Assembly (NCBI RefSeq): GCF_001267885.1 | Contig: NZ_CP012382.1 | Location: forward strand, 2,467,001 to 2,531,000 | Length of the DNA: 64,000 nt | Reading direction: 5' to 3' | Origin: Streptomyces ambofaciens ATCC 23877 | GTDB taxonomy: Bacteria > Actinomycetota > Actinomycetes > Streptomycetales > Streptomycetaceae | Shown here: in pieces, positions 25,868-33,786 of the stretch | How positions within the stretch are numbered: position 1 is the first letter of the stretch | Layout: every line of letters starts with the position of its first letter | Program-made: the position numbers and the translations under genes | Notes under the pieces: model-generated | Database searches by the model: none | Told to the model about the DNA's origin: nothing | The model's input: only the letters and a program-made list of their open reading frames with translations

Positions 25868-25909
25868 AACGGCCCCCCGTCCGGACCCGGTTCCGGAAGG
25901 GGGGCCGTT
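25868..25909. terminator. Strong hairpin terminator
   Basis: An 11-bp stem AACGGCCCCCC (25868-25878) / GGGGGGCCGTT (25899-25909) has an inner CCGG/CCGG pairing. It lies 28 bp after the DUF5336-like gene. Confidence 0.85.
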
Positions 25910-25950
25910 CGCACAGGTTTCCGTCGGGCTTCCGGGGCCATACGCAAGGC

Positions 25951-26238
25951 ATGTCTAGATACCACGGATCCAGCTCCGCGGGCAGGGCCATCGCGGTCGT
26001 CGCGGACATCATGGCCCTCATCCTCGGCCTGTGGATACTGATGTACCTGTTGGACGCCAACCGGGGCAACGACCTGGTGCAGTTCGTCCATGACGCGGCC
26101 AACTGGCTCGCCGGCTGGTCCCGCGACCTGTTCACCTTCGACGAGGCGTGGGCGCGTGTCGTCGCCGGCTACGGTCTGGCCGCCGTGGTCTACCTCTTCG
26201 TCGGCCACGCCATCGCCGGCCGCGTCGGCCATCGCTGA
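25951..26238 (+). CDS. Small two-span membrane protein
   Basis: A 95-aa protein with two clear membrane segments (AIAVVADIMALILGLWILMY, residues about 13-34, and VAGYGLAAVVYLFVGHAIAG, 70-89) separated by an amphipathic stretch with VQFVHDAANWLAGWSRDLF. ATG start at 25951. It is convergent with the alpha-barrel gene at 26254. Similar small membrane proteins are common in streptomycetes and have no assigned role. Coding potential and composition are good, so I consider it real. Confidence 0.8.
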   Translation: MSRYHGSSSAGRAIAVVADIMALILGLWILMYLLDANRGNDLVQFVHDAANWLAGWSRDLFTFDEAWARVVAGYGLAAVVYLFVGHAIAGRVGHR

Positions 26239-26253
26239 CCGCCCGCTCACCGC

Positions 26254-27342
26254 TCAGACGCAGCAGTCCGGGTCGAGGCCTCGGGGCAGGCGGTCGCCGG
26301 AGAAGACCTGGCAGGTCGCCTCGTGTCCGCCGAGCGCGGCCACGGCGAGGAGCACGGAGCCGGCCGTCCACGTGGTCAGTTCCCGCGGCCAGACGGCGTC
26401 GTCCTCGAAGACGTAGCCCGTCCAGTACAGGCCGCTGTCCGCGTCCCGCAGGTGCTGGATGGACTGGAGGATCTCCAGGGCGTGGTCGGACTCGCCCACC
26501 GCCCACAGGGCGAGCGCGAGTTCGGCCGACTCGCCTCCCGTGACCCACGGGTTGGGGACGACGCAGCGCACCCCGAGGTCCGGGACCACGAACCGGTCCC
26601 AGCTCTCCGCGATGCGGGACCTGGCCTCCGTGCCGGTCAGCGCGCCGCCCAGTACCGGGTAGTACCAGTCCATCGAGTAGCGGCCCTTGTCCAGGAACCG
26701 CTCCGGGTGGCGGCGGATGGCGTGCCGCAGCGCGCCCGCCGCCAGCTCCCAGTCGGGCTGCGGCTCTTCGCGCTGCTCGGCGATGGCCAGCGCGCAGCGC
26801 AGCGCGTGGTGGATGGAGGAACTGCCGGTCAGCAGCGCGTCGGTGGTGTCCGTGCCGTCGTCGTCGCGCCGCCAGCCGATCTGTCCGCCCGGCTGCTGGA
26901 GGCCCAGTACGAACTCGACCGCGGCGTGGACGACGGGCCACATCCGGTCCAGGAACGGGTCGTCGCCGGTGGCGAGGTGGTGGTGCCAGACGCCGACCGC
27001 GACGTAGGCGACGAAGTTGGTCTCCCGGCCGCGGTCGGTGACCTCGCCGAAGTCGCCGTCGGCGTAGGCCGCGTACCAGGAGCCGTCCGGGTTCTGGTGC
27101 CGGGCCAGCCACTCGTACGCCCGCTCGGCGGCCTCGTGCTCGCCGGCCGCGTCCAGTGCCATCGCGGCCTCGACGTGGTCCCACGGGTCGAGGTGGTGTC
27201 CGCGGAACCACGGGATCGCCCCGTCCTCGCGCTGTGCGGCGAGGATGCCGCGGACGGTCGCGGCGGCTTCGGCGTCGGTGAGGACGCCGGGCAGGACCAG
27301 GTGTTCGGTGCGGGGGGTGCGAGGGCTCCGGGGCGAGGTCAC
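26254..27342 (-). CDS. Alpha/alpha-barrel (prenyltransferase/squalene-cyclase-like) protein, cytosolic
   Basis: Protein of 362 aa built of alpha-hairpin repeats of the terpenoid cyclase/prenyltransferase or six-hairpin glycosidase superfamily: GILAAQREDGAIPWFRG, YEWLARHQNPDGSWYAAY, FVLGLQQPGGQIGWRRDDDG. There is no DDxxD or DxDD cyclase motif and no signal peptide, and it ends in CCV. Its GTG start (27340-27342) overlaps the stop of the methyltransferase gene, so it is the third gene of a tightly coupled operon (glycosyltransferase, methyltransferase, barrel). A role in processing or sensing a glycan or lipid made by those enzymes is inferred. Confidence 0.8.
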   Translation of the reverse strand: MTSPRSPRTPRTEHLVLPGVLTDAEAAATVRGILAAQREDGAIPWFRGHHLDPWDHVEAAMALDAAGEHEAAERAYEWLARHQNPDGSWYAAYADGDFGEVTDRGRETNFVAYVAVGVWHHHLATGDDPFLDRMWPVVHAAVEFVLGLQQPGGQIGWRRDDDGTDTTDALLTGSSSIHHALRCALAIAEQREEPQPDWELAAGALRHAIRRHPERFLDKGRYSMDWYYPVLGGALTGTEARSRIAESWDRFVVPDLGVRCVVPNPWVTGGESAELALALWAVGESDHALEILQSIQHLRDADSGLYWTGYVFEDDAVWPRELTTWTAGSVLLAVAALGGHEATCQVFSGDRLPRGLDPDCCV

Positions 27343-28073
27343 GCGGCGTCCACCGGCGGCAGGTGCGGCTTGGTCGCGTACGCCACGAAGCTCTTGCCGA
27401 TCAGCGGGTTCAGCGCCTGCTCGGCGACCCGCGTCGCCAGCGGCTTCTTCATGATGTCCCAGACCAGCAGCTTGTGGTACGCCCGCACCGGCAGCGCCTT
27501 GTCGTTGTCGACGCCGAACGCGCACTTCAGCCACCAGTACGGCGAGTGCAGCGCGTGCGCGTGATGGGTGCCGTAGGGCTTCAGGCCCGCCTCGCGGATA
27601 CGGGCGAGGAGCTGGTCCGCCCGGTAGATGCGGATGTGGCCGCCCTCGACCTCGTGGTAGGCGTCGGACAGGGTCCAGCACACCTTCTCGGGGCCGTAGC
27701 GGGGCACCGTGATCGCGATGCGCCCCCCCGGCTTCAGGACGCGGACCATCTCGGCGAGGACGCCCTTGTCGTCGGGGATGTGCTCCATCACCTCGGAGAT
27801 GATGACGACGTCGAAGGACTCGTCCGGGAAGGGCAGGGCCAGCGCGTCGCCCTCCATCGCGGTGGCGGTGGCGCCGGCCGGGGCCTCACCGGCCTCCTCC
27901 ATCGCCGCGAACCACTTGGCGACCTCGCGGATCTCCTCGGCGTTCCGGTCCAGCGCGACGACCCGGGCGCCGCGCCGGTAGCACTCGAACGCGTGCCGGC
28001 CGGCCCCGCAGCCGAGGTCCAGCACGCGGTCGCCCGGGGCGAGCGGGAACCGGGAGAAGTCGACGGTCAGCAC
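27339..28073 (-). CDS. SAM-dependent methyltransferase (Methyltransf_11)
   Basis: Cytosolic class I methyltransferase, 244 aa. Motif I DRVLDLGCGAGRHAFE near residues 15-30, acidic end of strand 2 VVALDRN, EGDALALPFPDESFDVV (motif II) and LKPGGRIAITVPRYGPE (motif III) are all present; the C-terminal half is a family-specific extension rich in aromatic residues (HSPYWWLKCAFG, YHKLLVWDIM). The GTG start overlaps the glycosyltransferase stop by 7 bp, and its stop overlaps the next start by 4 bp. The operon suggests methylation of a glycosylated product. Acceptor unknown. Confidence 0.9.
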   Translation of the reverse strand: MLTVDFSRFPLAPGDRVLDLGCGAGRHAFECYRRGARVVALDRNAEEIREVAKWFAAMEEAGEAPAGATATAMEGDALALPFPDESFDVVIISEVMEHIPDDKGVLAEMVRVLKPGGRIAITVPRYGPEKVCWTLSDAYHEVEGGHIRIYRADQLLARIREAGLKPYGTHHAHALHSPYWWLKCAFGVDNDKALPVRAYHKLLVWDIMKKPLATRVAEQALNPLIGKSFVAYATKPHLPPVDAA

Positions 28074-29446
28074 GTGGCCCTGCTTTCGGGGTAGACGCCG
28101 GTGTCACTGGTGGGGGCCGCGGGGACGGGCCCCGGGGTGGTCGCGGAGGGGCCGACGGCCTCGCGGTAGCGGGCGGCCGTGCCCTCGGCGGCGCGGGCCC
28201 AGGTGAAGTGCCGCAGCACGCGCTCGCGGCCGGCCGCGCCGAGCCGGACCCGCAGTTCGCGGTCGCCGAGCAGCCGGTTCAACCCGGCGGCCAGGGCGCC
28301 CGCGTCGCCGGGCGGCACCGCGAGGCAGGTCTCCCCGTCGGGTCCGGCGACCTCCGGGACGGCCCCGCCGGTGGTGGCGAGCAGCGCCGTGCCCGTCGCC
28401 ATGGCCTCGGCGGCCGGCAGCGAGAACCCCTCGTACAGCGACGGCACGCACGCGACCTCGGCCGAGCGCACGAGGTCGACCAGTTCGGCGTCCGAGATGC
28501 CCTTGACGAACTCGACGGCGCCTTCGAGGCCGTACCGCTCGATCGCCTGCGCGACGGGCCCTTCGGCGGGCCGCTTGCCGACGACGACGAGGTGCGCGCG
28601 GGGGTGCTCGGTACGCGTCTTCGCCAGCGCCTCGACGAGGAAGACCAGGCCCTTGAGCGGCACGTCCGCGCTGGACGTCGTCACGATCCGGCCCGGCACG
28701 ACGGGCACCGACGGATCCGGCGAGAACAGGTCGGTGTCGGCGCCGATGTGGACGACGTGGATGCGGTCGTCCCGTACGCCGAGGTGGTCGATGATCTCGC
28801 TGCGGGAGGTGCCGGAGACGGTGAGCACCGAGGGCAGGCGGCGCGCGACGCGCTTCTGCATGCGGGTGAAGGCGTACCAGCGGCGCACGGAGCACCGGCG
28901 CTTCCAGCCGTCCGCGGCGTCGAGTTCCAGCTGCCGGTCGACGGTGATGGGGTGGTGGATCGTGGTGACGAGGGGGGCGCCCACGTCACCCAGCAGCCCG
29001 TAGCCGAGGGTCTGGTTGTCGTGGACGACGTCGAAGTCACCGCGGCGGGCGCGCAGATGGCGGCGGGCGCGCAGCGAGAAGGTCAGCGGCTCGGGGAAAC
29101 CGCCGGTCCACATCGTGCCGACCTCCAGCGCGTCGACCCAGTCGCGGTACTCGTCGCGCTTCGGGGTGCGGAAGGGGTCGGGCTGGCGGTAGAGGTCGAG
29201 GCTGGGCAGCTCGGTGAGGGACAGCCGGTCCGCGAGACCCTCGTCCAGCACGGGGTAGGGCTGGGCGCCGATGACCTCCACCCGGTGGCCGAGGCGGGCC
29301 AGTTCGCGCGAGAGGTGGCGGACGTAGACGCCCTGGCCGCCGCAGAACGGGTTCCCCTTGTAGGTGAGGAGCGCGATGCGGAGCGGTCGCATGCCGTCGG
29401 CGGCGGGCTCGGGACGGGCACCCGTCCGACTGGCCTCAGCGGTCAC
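28067..29446 (-). CDS. GT4-family glycosyltransferase
   Basis: Cytosolic or membrane-associated retaining glycosyltransferase of the GT-B fold, 459 aa. The N-terminal acceptor domain starts LRIALLTYKGNPFCGGQGVY; the donor domain carries the GT4 signature (VPSLYEGFSLPAAEAMATG with the EX7E motif, GGAVPEVAGPDGE). The GTG at 29444-29446 is chosen; a start at 29482 would add 12 residues. It leads the operon with the methyltransferase and alpha-barrel genes. A perfect KstR-type operator lies 55 bp upstream in the divergent promoter shared with the TetR gene, so repression by that regulator is likely. Confidence 0.92.
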   Translation of the reverse strand: MTAEASRTGARPEPAADGMRPLRIALLTYKGNPFCGGQGVYVRHLSRELARLGHRVEVIGAQPYPVLDEGLADRLSLTELPSLDLYRQPDPFRTPKRDEYRDWVDALEVGTMWTGGFPEPLTFSLRARRHLRARRGDFDVVHDNQTLGYGLLGDVGAPLVTTIHHPITVDRQLELDAADGWKRRCSVRRWYAFTRMQKRVARRLPSVLTVSGTSRSEIIDHLGVRDDRIHVVHIGADTDLFSPDPSVPVVPGRIVTTSSADVPLKGLVFLVEALAKTRTEHPRAHLVVVGKRPAEGPVAQAIERYGLEGAVEFVKGISDAELVDLVRSAEVACVPSLYEGFSLPAAEAMATGTALLATTGGAVPEVAGPDGETCLAVPPGDAGALAAGLNRLLGDRELRVRLGAAGRERVLRHFTWARAAEGTAARYREAVGPSATTPGPVPAAPTSDTGVYPESRATC

Positions 29447-29500
29447 TCCGGGCCCCCTTCTCACTGCATTGTCCCGCGACACTATGCCGGGACGTTAATC

Positions 29501-29514
29501 TAGAACAAGTTTCA
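29501..29514. promoter_or_regulatory. KstR-type operator
   Basis: TAGAACAAGTTTCA fits the TNNAACNNGTTNNA motif recognised by KstR-type TetR regulators at every fixed position. It lies between the glycosyltransferase operon and the divergent KstR-like regulator gene, so both promoters may be controlled. Confidence 0.75.
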
Positions 29515-29561
29515 GACTTGATCGTTCAGAGGCTCCGAATCTACCGGCAGGTAGGTGTGCT

Positions 29562-30320
29562 GTGACGAGTGGATCAGGTGATTCACGCCACGGCCGGGCG
29601 CCCCGTGCGGCACCCGGCGGGCCGGACGAGGGGGAGAAGGTGACCAAGGTGGACAACCCGGAAGCGGAAGCCTCCGTTCCGCCGCGCCGATCCGCCGCCC
29701 CGCCCCTCACCGAGCGGCAGCTGGCCCGCCGCCGCCGCATCCTGCACGCGACCGCCCGGCTGGCCTGCCGGGGCGGTTTCGAGGCGGTGCAGATGCGCGA
29801 GGTCGCGGAGTCCTCGCAGGTCGCCCTCGGCACGCTCTACCGCTACTTCCCGTCCAAGGTCCATCTGCTGGTCGCGACCATGCACGACCAGCTGGAGCAG
29901 TTGCACGGCACCCTGCGCAAGAGCCCGCCGGCCGGGGCGACGGCCGCCGACCGGGTGGCGCAGACCCTGATGCGGGCCTTCGCCGCCCTGCAGCGCGAAC
30001 CCCGGCTGGCCGAGGCGATGGCCCGCGCCCTGACCTTCGCCGACCGCAGCGTCTCCCCGGAGGTCGACCAGGTCTCCCGGCAGACCACGGCGATCATCCT
30101 GGACGCGATGGGCGGCCTGGAGAACCCCACCGCCGAGCAGCTCTCCGCGGTCCGCGTCGTCGAGCACACCTGGCACTCGACCCTGATCGCCTGGCTCTCC
30201 GGCCGGGCGTCGCTCGCCCAGGTGGGCGTGGACATCGAGACGGTGTGCCGGCTGATCGACCTGACGGGCACCGGGGCGGACGGGCGGGCGCCCCGGCCCG
30301 GCCCTGTCGGCTCCGGGTAA
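29562..30320 (+). CDS. TetR-family regulator, KstR-like
   Basis: Transcriptional repressor of 252 aa resembling mycobacterial KstR. The N-terminal helix-turn-helix region reads RRRRILHATARLACRGGFEA, VQMREVAESSQVALGTLYRY, FPSKVHLLVATM; the C-terminal ligand domain includes AFAALQREPRLAEAMARALT. The long polar N terminus (about 45 residues) is unusual; starts at GTG 29562 or GTG 29640 are both possible, the latter with GGGGGAGAAG close by. KstR ligands are cholesterol-derived CoA thioesters in mycobacteria, but no sterol genes are adjacent, so the ligand here may be another acyl-CoA. The B12 riboswitch follows. Confidence 0.9.
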   Translation: MTSGSGDSRHGRAPRAAPGGPDEGEKVTKVDNPEAEASVPPRRSAAPPLTERQLARRRRILHATARLACRGGFEAVQMREVAESSQVALGTLYRYFPSKVHLLVATMHDQLEQLHGTLRKSPPAGATAADRVAQTLMRAFAALQREPRLAEAMARALTFADRSVSPEVDQVSRQTTAIILDAMGGLENPTAEQLSAVRVVEHTWHSTLIAWLSGRASLAQVGVDIETVCRLIDLTGTGADGRAPRPGPVGSG

Positions 30321-30334
30321 AGTGGCCGCGTCGT

Positions 30335-30445
30335 CATCACACCCGTACGGGGGGAAGCCGGTGCAATTCCGGCGCTGACCCGCAACCGTGAGCCGTACGC
30401 CGCACCCCCGTGAGGGCTTTCGCGGCCGGTGAGCCGGACTGCCCC
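30335..30445 (+). ncRNA. Cobalamin riboswitch aptamer
   Basis: The B12 box is present: GGAAGCCGGTGCAATTCCGG followed by CGCTGACCCGCAACCGTG (30352-30390), and the conserved 3' part GTGAGCCGGACTGCC (30429-30443). Cobalamin-bound RNA should shut down the operon starting at 30574. The 128 nt between aptamer and start codon is the expression platform; GTGAGCCGG (30429-30437) can also pair with CCGGCTCAC (30458-30466), offering an alternative fold. Boundaries are approximate. Confidence 0.93.
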
Positions 30446-30573
30446 GGGCGGACGTGACCGGCTCACGTGCCCGGCACCCGCCGGCGCACGGGCACCGTCG
30501 AGGCATACGGGGCCGAGCCGCCCGGGGGTGCCCGTGCTGCCCGGCCCCGCGCAGGGAAAGGCACCCGCCGATC

Positions 30574-31839
30574 ATGAACGTCCGCCGTCGCAGCAGCGCC
30601 GCGGCCCTGGCCGCCATAGCCGTGATCGGCGCCGCCGCCGCGCCCGCGGTCGCCGCCGATCCGTCGTCCTCCCCGTCCGCGTCCGCCCCGGCCAAGTCCG
30701 GGTCCACCGGCCTGTACGGCACCGCCGACCCCCAGTACGACGGGGTCTGGCGCCAGTCCCTCGCACTGCTCGCGCAGGACACCGTGGGCGTGGTCCCGTC
30801 GCCGAAGGCCGTGGACTGGCTCACCGGGCAGCAGTGCGACAGCGGCGCCTTCGCCCCCTTCCGCGCCGACCCCGCCAAGGCCTGCGACGCCAAGACCATG
30901 GTCGACACCAACAGCACGGCCGCCGCCGTCCAGGCGCTGTGGGCCGTCGGACGCGGTGACGTCGTCGACTCCGCCCTCAAGTGGCTGAAGTCCGTGCAGA
31001 ACGAGGACGGTGGCTGGGGCTACACCCCCGGCGGTCCCAGCGACGCCAACTCGACCTCCGTCGTGATCGGCGCCCTGTCCGCCACGGAGACCGACCCCGA
31101 AAAGGTCGTGAAGGACGGCAAGTCCCCGTACGACGCCCTGCTGACGTTCGCCCTGCCCTGTGCCGAGGACGAGGGCGCCGGCGCCTTCGCCTTCCAGCCC
31201 GACAAGGACGGCAAGCTGCTCGCCAACGCGGACGCGACGGCCGCCGGAGTCCTCGGCGCGCTCGGCAAGGGCCTGGTCACCGAGGCCGGTACGGAGTCCG
31301 CCGCCGCCACCTGCGCCGACGCGAAGAAGCCCACCCGTGAGCAGGCCGCCGCGAACGGCGCCGCCCACCTCGCCGCGGTCGTCGCCGAGAAGGGTCACCT
31401 GACGTCCGCCCTCGGCGGCTCCGCCGACCAGCCCGACTACGGCAACACCGCCGACGCGGTCGTCGCACTCGCCGCGCAGGGCGGTGCCGACAAGGCGGCG
31501 AAGCCGCTGGCGTGGCTGGAGAAGAACGCCGCGACGTGGGCCGCGCAGAGCGGCCCGGCCGCCTACGCCCAGCTGATCTTCGCCGCCCACGCCACCGGTA
31601 CCGACCCGCGCGCCTTCGGCGGCACCGACCTGGTGGCGGCGCTGAACGCGACGGGTCCGGGCCCGCAGGGCGGCAAGGTGAGCGACAGCGCCACCACCGG
31701 CGACGAGGACGGCGCGAAGGAGAACGACGAGAAGGACGACTCCGGCTTCGGCGTCTGGTGGTTCGTCGGCGTCTGCCTGGTCTTCGGCATCGGCGTCGGC
31801 TTCCTGCTGAGCGGCCGCAACAAGAAGCGCCAGCCGTGA
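30574..31839 (+). CDS. Secreted, membrane-anchored alpha-barrel protein (candidate B12-capture protein)
   Basis: Exported protein of 421 aa: signal peptide (1-28, ending AVAA), a short Ser/Ala/Pro linker, an alpha/alpha-barrel domain of prenyltransferase/squalene-cyclase type repeats (residues about 45-365; STAAAVQALWAVGRGDVVDS, SVQNEDGGWGYTPGGPSDAN, STSVVIGALSATETDP), an acidic linker, then a C-terminal span (WWFVGVCLVFGIGVGFLL) and basic tail. The fold class is shared with the alpha domain of intrinsic factor/transcobalamin. It is the first gene after the B12 riboswitch and overlaps the next gene (GTGA). Surface binding of cobalamin is inferred, not shown. Confidence 0.85.
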   Translation: MNVRRRSSAAALAAIAVIGAAAAPAVAADPSSSPSASAPAKSGSTGLYGTADPQYDGVWRQSLALLAQDTVGVVPSPKAVDWLTGQQCDSGAFAPFRADPAKACDAKTMVDTNSTAAAVQALWAVGRGDVVDSALKWLKSVQNEDGGWGYTPGGPSDANSTSVVIGALSATETDPEKVVKDGKSPYDALLTFALPCAEDEGAGAFAFQPDKDGKLLANADATAAGVLGALGKGLVTEAGTESAAATCADAKKPTREQAAANGAAHLAAVVAEKGHLTSALGGSADQPDYGNTADAVVALAAQGGADKAAKPLAWLEKNAATWAAQSGPAAYAQLIFAAHATGTDPRAFGGTDLVAALNATGPGPQGGKVSDSATTGDEDGAKENDEKDDSGFGVWWFVGVCLVFGIGVGFLLSGRNKKRQP

Positions 31840-32489
31840 CCCGCCGCGTCGTCCTCCTCTTCCTGGCCGCGTTCCTGCTGATCGGGGGCGCGGGCCAGGC
31901 GCAGGCCGCCGGCTACCGCTACTGGTCCTTCTGGGACCGCGACGGCGGGAGCTGGACCTACGCCACCCAGGGACCGTCCCTCACCCGCCCCTCCGACGGC
32001 GACGTCCAGGGCTTCCGCTTCTCGGTGAGCGAGAACTCGGACGACGCGGCACAGCCGCGCGGCACCGCCGACTTCGCGTCGATCTGCGCGAGGACACCGG
32101 CCGAGGACGGCAGCAAGCGCGTCGCCCTCGTCCTCGACTTCGGCACCGCGTCCGACGCCCCGTCCGGCGAGAATCCGCCGGCCCCGCGCACGGCCTGCGC
32201 CCGGGTCTCCCCCGACGCGACGACGGCCGACGCCCTGGCCGCCGTCGCCGGTCCGCTGCGCTACGACACCAACGCCCTGCTGTGCGCCATCACGGGGTAC
32301 CCGAAGGCGGGTTGCGGCGACCAGGTGTCGGGGAAGGAGCAGCCGGCGGCGACGGCGAAGACGGAGGCGAAGGGCACTCAGGACGACGACGGCCCCTCGG
32401 TCGGCCTCTACGCGGGCATCGCCCTGGTGGCGGTCCTCGCCGGAGCGGCGACCTGGCAGGCGAGGCGGCGCCGGAATGCCACCGACTGA
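31836..32489 (+). CDS. SCO2322-family anchored surface protein (possible permuted DUF4430-like domain)
   Basis: Exported protein of 217 aa: signal peptide (1-24, AQA), a beta-rich domain, an Ala/Lys/Thr linker and a C-terminal span (GPSVGLYAGIALVAVLAGAA) with a basic end. The first part (YRYWSFWDRDGGSWTYATQG, then PSDGDVQGFRFS) looks like the second half of a DUF4430 beta domain, and the later part (TTADALAAVAGPLRYDTNA, ITGYPKAGCGD) like its first half. DUF4430 is the beta domain of intrinsic factor. The GTG start overlaps the upstream stop; its end overlaps the EcfT gene by 14 bp. I infer that it partners the barrel protein in ligand capture. Confidence 0.8.
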   Translation: MTRRVVLLFLAAFLLIGGAGQAQAAGYRYWSFWDRDGGSWTYATQGPSLTRPSDGDVQGFRFSVSENSDDAAQPRGTADFASICARTPAEDGSKRVALVLDFGTASDAPSGENPPAPRTACARVSPDATTADALAAVAGPLRYDTNALLCAITGYPKAGCGDQVSGKEQPAATAKTEAKGTQDDDGPSVGLYAGIALVAVLAGAATWQARRRRNATD

Positions 32490-33786
32490 CCCTGCCCCCG
32501 GCACCCCGGCGCGCGTCCTGGCCGCGGGCGGTCGTACCGCCGCGACCCGGGCGGAGGCCGGGTACGCACCCGCCGGGGACCCTCCGGCGGCCCGGACGAG
32601 CGTCCCCGCCCCCCGCCACCGCCCCGAGAGCCTGCACCCCGGCGCCTGGTGGCTCTGGGCGCTGGCTCTGGGCACCGCCGCCACCCGCACCACCAACCCG
32701 CTTCTCCTCGCCCTCCTCGTCACCGTCTCCGCCTACGTGGTCATCACCCGCCGGCCGCACGCCCCCTGGTCCCGCTCCTACGGCGCCTTCGTCAAGCTCG
32801 CCCTGGCCGTCCTGGTCATCCGCCTGCTGTTCACCACCGTCCTGGGCTCCCCGATCCCCGGCACGCACACCCTCTTCACCCTTCCCGAAGTCCCCCTCCC
32901 GGACTGGGCGCAGGGCATCCGGCTCGGCGGCCGGGTCACCGCCGAGGGCCTCGCCTTCGCGCTGTACGACGCGATGAAGCTGGCCGCCCTCCTCGTGTGC
33001 GTGGGCGCCGCGAACGCCCTGGCCAACCCCTCCCGCCTCCTCAAGTCCCTGCCCGGCGCCCTGTACGAGACGGGCGTGGCCGTCGTCGTGGCCCTGACCT
33101 TCGCGCCGAACCTCATCGCCGACGTCCAGCGGCTGCGCGCCGCCCGCCGCCTGCGGGGCCGACCCGACAAGGGGGTGCGCGGCCTGCTCCAGGTCGGACT
33201 GCCGGTGCTGGAGGGCGCGCTGGAGCGTTCCGTCGCCCTCGCCGCCGCGATGGACGCCCGCGGCTACGGCCGTACCGCCCAGGTCCCCGCCGCCGTACGC
33301 CGGACCACCGCCGCCCTCACCCTGGGCGGCCTGCTCGGCGTCTGCGCGGGGACGTACGGGCTGCTGACCGCCGCGGGCGGCACGTACGGCGTCCCGGTGC
33401 TCGTGCTCGGCGTCGCCGCGGCCCTGGCCGGGCTGTGGCTCGGCGGTCGCCGGACCGTTCGCACCCGCTACCGCCCGGACCGCTGGGGCGCCCGCGCCTG
33501 GCTGGTCACCGCCTCCGGCGTCGCGGTCGCGGCGCTGATGTTCCTCGCCGCCGCGCGCGAGCCCGCGGCGCTGCACCCGGGCGTGGTCCCGCTGGTGGCT
33601 CCGGCCCTGCCGCTGTGGCCGGCGGCGGCCGTCCTCCTCGGCCTGCTCCCGGCGTTCGTCGCCCCCGCCCCCCACCCCGTCGCCCCCGTACCCCGACCCG
33701 CCGGTACGGCCCTGCGTCCCGGAACTCCCGCCCCGCACCCCACCGCTCCCGCCCCCCACCCCGTACCCGTCAAGGAGCCGTCGTGA
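32476..33786 (+). CDS. ecfT: ECF transporter transmembrane subunit EcfT (CbiQ-like)
   Basis: Energy-coupling membrane component, 436 aa, longer than the usual 250-300 because of a 50-residue polar N terminus and a Pro/Ala-rich C-terminal tail (about 395-436). The central CbiQ/EcfT domain has several spans (LLLALLVTVSAYVVITRR, FVKLALAVLVIRLLFTTVLG) and the two coupling-helix motifs AARRLRGR and AAAMDARGYGR that dock on the ATPases. ATG at 32476 lies inside the previous gene; the stop overlaps the ATPase gene start (GTGA). It is part of the B12-riboswitch operon. Confidence 0.93.
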   Translation: MPPTDPAPGTPARVLAAGGRTAATRAEAGYAPAGDPPAARTSVPAPRHRPESLHPGAWWLWALALGTAATRTTNPLLLALLVTVSAYVVITRRPHAPWSRSYGAFVKLALAVLVIRLLFTTVLGSPIPGTHTLFTLPEVPLPDWAQGIRLGGRVTAEGLAFALYDAMKLAALLVCVGAANALANPSRLLKSLPGALYETGVAVVVALTFAPNLIADVQRLRAARRLRGRPDKGVRGLLQVGLPVLEGALERSVALAAAMDARGYGRTAQVPAAVRRTTAALTLGGLLGVCAGTYGLLTAAGGTYGVPVLVLGVAAALAGLWLGGRRTVRTRYRPDRWGARAWLVTASGVAVAALMFLAAAREPAALHPGVVPLVAPALPLWPAAAVLLGLLPAFVAPAPHPVAPVPRPAGTALRPGTPAPHPTAPAPHPVPVKEPS

